Shown here one piece after another: positions 7,001-7,835 of a stretch of DNA of 7,835 bases. Each line of letters opens with the position of its first letter. Within the stretch, counting starts at the first letter, position 1. The notes beneath the pieces were generated by a model. It saw only the letters and a program-made list of their open reading frames with translations. It made no database searches and was not told where the DNA came from. The translations under genes were made by a program, and so were the position numbers. Origin of the DNA: VBAS01 sp965652775 (GTDB lineage Bacteria > Bacteroidota > Bacteroidia > Chitinophagales > Chitinophagaceae); contig CBFGXP010000186.1 of NCBI GenBank assembly GCA_965652775.1, forward strand, positions 1-7,835, read 5' to 3'.

Positions 7001-7831
7001 TCATTTCTTCTCATTAGTGAAAAAATGAAAGAAGTCAATTTGGGAAAGACCAATGAAGAAGTAGAATGGAAAAGAAATGATGAGATCGGCGGCCTTGTGA
7101 CCGAGTATAATAAAATGGTAAAGAAACTCGAAGTGAGTGCCGAAGCTCTTGCGAGAAGTGAAAGGGAAGGCGCCTGGCGTGAGATGGCAAGACAAGTGGC
7201 GCACGAAATTAAAAATCCATTAACTCCAATGAAGCTGAGCATTCAGTTCCTTCAAAAATCAATAGACAATAATTCTGACAATGTAAAAGACTTAACGGCA
7301 AAAGTAGCCAAGACACTTGTAGAACAGATCGATCACCTCTCAAAAATTGCGTTTGACTTTTCGCAGTTTGCAAATATTGGCAATACCAATATCGAAACAT
7401 TTGATATCAATGAAGTGATCCGTTCGCTTGATAATCTTTATAAAGCCAGCCATGATGGTGACCTGGTACTGAATACCGTGCCGGGAAAAGTGATGATAAG
7501 AGCCGATAAAACGCAAATGAACAGGCTCTTCACCAACCTTATTCAAAATGCTATTGAGGCCTGTGATGGAAAAGATAAATGTAGTATCGAATTAAACGAA
7601 GTGCAGGTAGATGGAGTTGTACAAATTAGTATAAAGGATAATGGCGCAGGTATTCCGCAGGAAATGCAATCGAAGATATTCATTCCCAACTTTACAACTA
7701 AATCTTCAGGCACAGGTCTTGGACTTGCAATGTGTAAAGGAATTGCAGAGCAAGCTGGTGGAAGAATATGGTTTGAAACAAAGAATGGGGAAGGCACTAC
7801 CTTTTTTGTAGAGTTGCCTGTTGCTAACTAA
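4097..7831 (+). CDS. Large multi-pass sensor histidine kinase, NtrY-like core
   Basis: A 1244-residue membrane kinase. About 12 membrane segments are visible: 13-30, 212-232, 240-258, 290-305, 322-345, 358-385, 398-415, 418-438, 455-475, 718-742, 765-788 and 937-962. With the N-terminus inside, this places three large regions outside the membrane (31-211, 476-716, 790-936) and the C-terminus in the cytoplasm. HAMP follows (about 963-1015), then the dimerisation helix with phospho-acceptor H1036 in A-H-E-I-K-N-P-L-T-P, a motif typical of NtrY and related kinases. The ATPase domain has N box N1147-x3-N1151, D1181-N-G-A-G, an F-T-T-K stretch and G1205-T-G-L-G-L. All catalytic motifs are intact. 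The ligand is unknown. TTG at 4097 is the first start after an in-frame stop (4076-4078). It gives M-K-K-L before the first membrane segment, and the next ATG would delete that segment. The gene lies four bases after mazG. No response regulator is in the window. Confidence 0.9.
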   Translation: MKKLNYILPQPHVWLVAAVVLYLLSFLFEKTFTPDRSTSFEATKLESYIHKNQEEYNKLAADTTFIERLVNKRESEAELKKIIENPTGLFIFRKSITGIDLLFWSNQKTYPPDEIFRFTDTSYFSLRSNGYFICSKRTIARSDHNDSLAIIAMIPVMYDYFVVLPDQFEYSESATSKIVISGLPTEYPIKSISGNTLFHISPKAQLTATSLDLATILKLISIFLLLFYIHFIAEKFVKQYGFWKGFIFLCAVLIILRLLTYYTSFPLNLRQFELFDPTVYASNFVNKSLGDLLINSIFFCWIVLFAWQKLDKTGFYNLPGGMKGFMIGIMSSILLVAFTFTIAYIIRSLAADSSISFDVINFFSLTVFTVFGFISLSILAVGYYYFIRIMVPVLTISFKNNFYLVYLIIAVAGLTFLTLQIKNPLLSFYVIVLAWLIFYIWLSRLKKFGINNGRQTMAGALFWIFIFSVSITAVIIDANREKEWQNRSYQAYRIDRQTDPYNELDLSISFGSLDNNFLAPNFYRFTNESSAIFLRDSILHKNIYLRPYDSRLYVFDAAKNPLFNEEPESYNDLSAILSVQAKTTDVPQLYYYETTFDKYTFIYEQTITDAAGKVMGYLFILADPEHYNSGALGTRLFKQTDPADPNRSQVYSYGVYLKGVLSTGPNNKYPFSTVLNQTDIPEERITKRNVGNSTELWYKAKVDKIIVVAREKAHALEAITLFSYIFCIFLFLVALFNLLLLLLRIGGNVKELRRILEWNIRTQIHGTIIFISILSFVIIGIATISFFILRYQQNNRDRLSRTMEITIKEMEKRLEKRRAMDDQLAIYDSVSNEDIVNLVNDVADIHNVDVNVYDTAGTLQVTSQRIVYTEGFLSNKMHPLGFYHINRLHEVQRVQQEKLGNISYMSIYAPMRGEDGIAYAYINIPYFLSQRELKQEISNFLVTIINLNAFIFLIAGVIALFITNRVTRSFLLISEKMKEVNLGKTNEEVEWKRNDEIGGLVTEYNKMVKKLEVSAEALARSEREGAWREMARQVAHEIKNPLTPMKLSIQFLQKSIDNNSDNVKDLTAKVAKTLVEQIDHLSKIAFDFSQFANIGNTNIETFDINEVIRSLDNLYKASHDGDLVLNTVPGKVMIRADKTQMNRLFTNLIQNAIEACDGKDKCSIELNEVQVDGVVQISIKDNGAGIPQEMQSKIFIPNFTTKSSGTGLGLAMCKGIAEQAGGRIWFETKNGEGTTFFVELPVAN

Positions 7832-7835
7832 GATT

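Noticed and set aside
6856..7797. Several minus-strand open frames opposite the kinase core
   Set aside because: They overlap conserved HAMP, histidine and ATPase motifs on the plus strand, and their serine- and phenylalanine-rich products are typical of antisense readings.

Overview
The window looks like a chromosomal segment from a member of the Bacteroidota, most likely the Chitinophagaceae or a close relative. This is inferred from several features together. The DNA is AT-rich and start codons lack clear Shine-Dalgarno sequences. One candidate promoter has the -7 pattern TAnnTTTG. There is a DUF3667-type zinc-ribbon membrane protein, a secreted YD-repeat-like lipid-free protein starting QYYYKD after its signal peptide, and a small GIY-YIG gene attached to the end of a tRNA gene. 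No database search was possible, so the lineage is a judgement from remembered family patterns.

Left part (1-382, + strand): the 3' half of a class II tRNA, read as tRNA-Leu(UAA), is followed by a perfect 7-bp rho-independent terminator. The start codon of an 82-residue GIY-YIG nuclease begins at the first base after the terminator T-tract. A second, weaker terminator-like hairpin follows the nuclease gene. The tail of each hairpin lies in an identical 14-base direct repeat (89-102 and 374-387), so the nuclease gene sits between two copies of the terminator tail. This is the most unusual structure in the window. It suggests a small cassette inserted behind a tRNA gene.

Middle part (381-2084, - strand): a stand-alone CHAD-domain protein (381-1187) lies downstream of a secreted protein of unknown function with degenerate YD-like repeats (1251-2084). 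They are 63 bases apart and may be co-transcribed from a Bacteroidota-type promoter near 2101-2131.

Right part (2179-7831, + strand): three tightly packed genes form a likely operon with gaps of 9 and 4 bases. They encode a DUF3667 zinc-ribbon membrane protein, the nucleoside triphosphate pyrophosphohydrolase MazG, and a 1244-residue sensor histidine kinase with an NtrY-like catalytic core, about 12 membrane segments and three large predicted extracytoplasmic regions. The first and third genes start with GTG and TTG. mazG carries a short run of degenerate heptamers inside its second catalytic domain. No response regulator is present. The window ends four bases after the kinase stop codon, so a partner could lie just beyond.

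No stretch over 300 bases lacks a gene. There is no sign of a CRISPR array, insertion sequence or phage genes.
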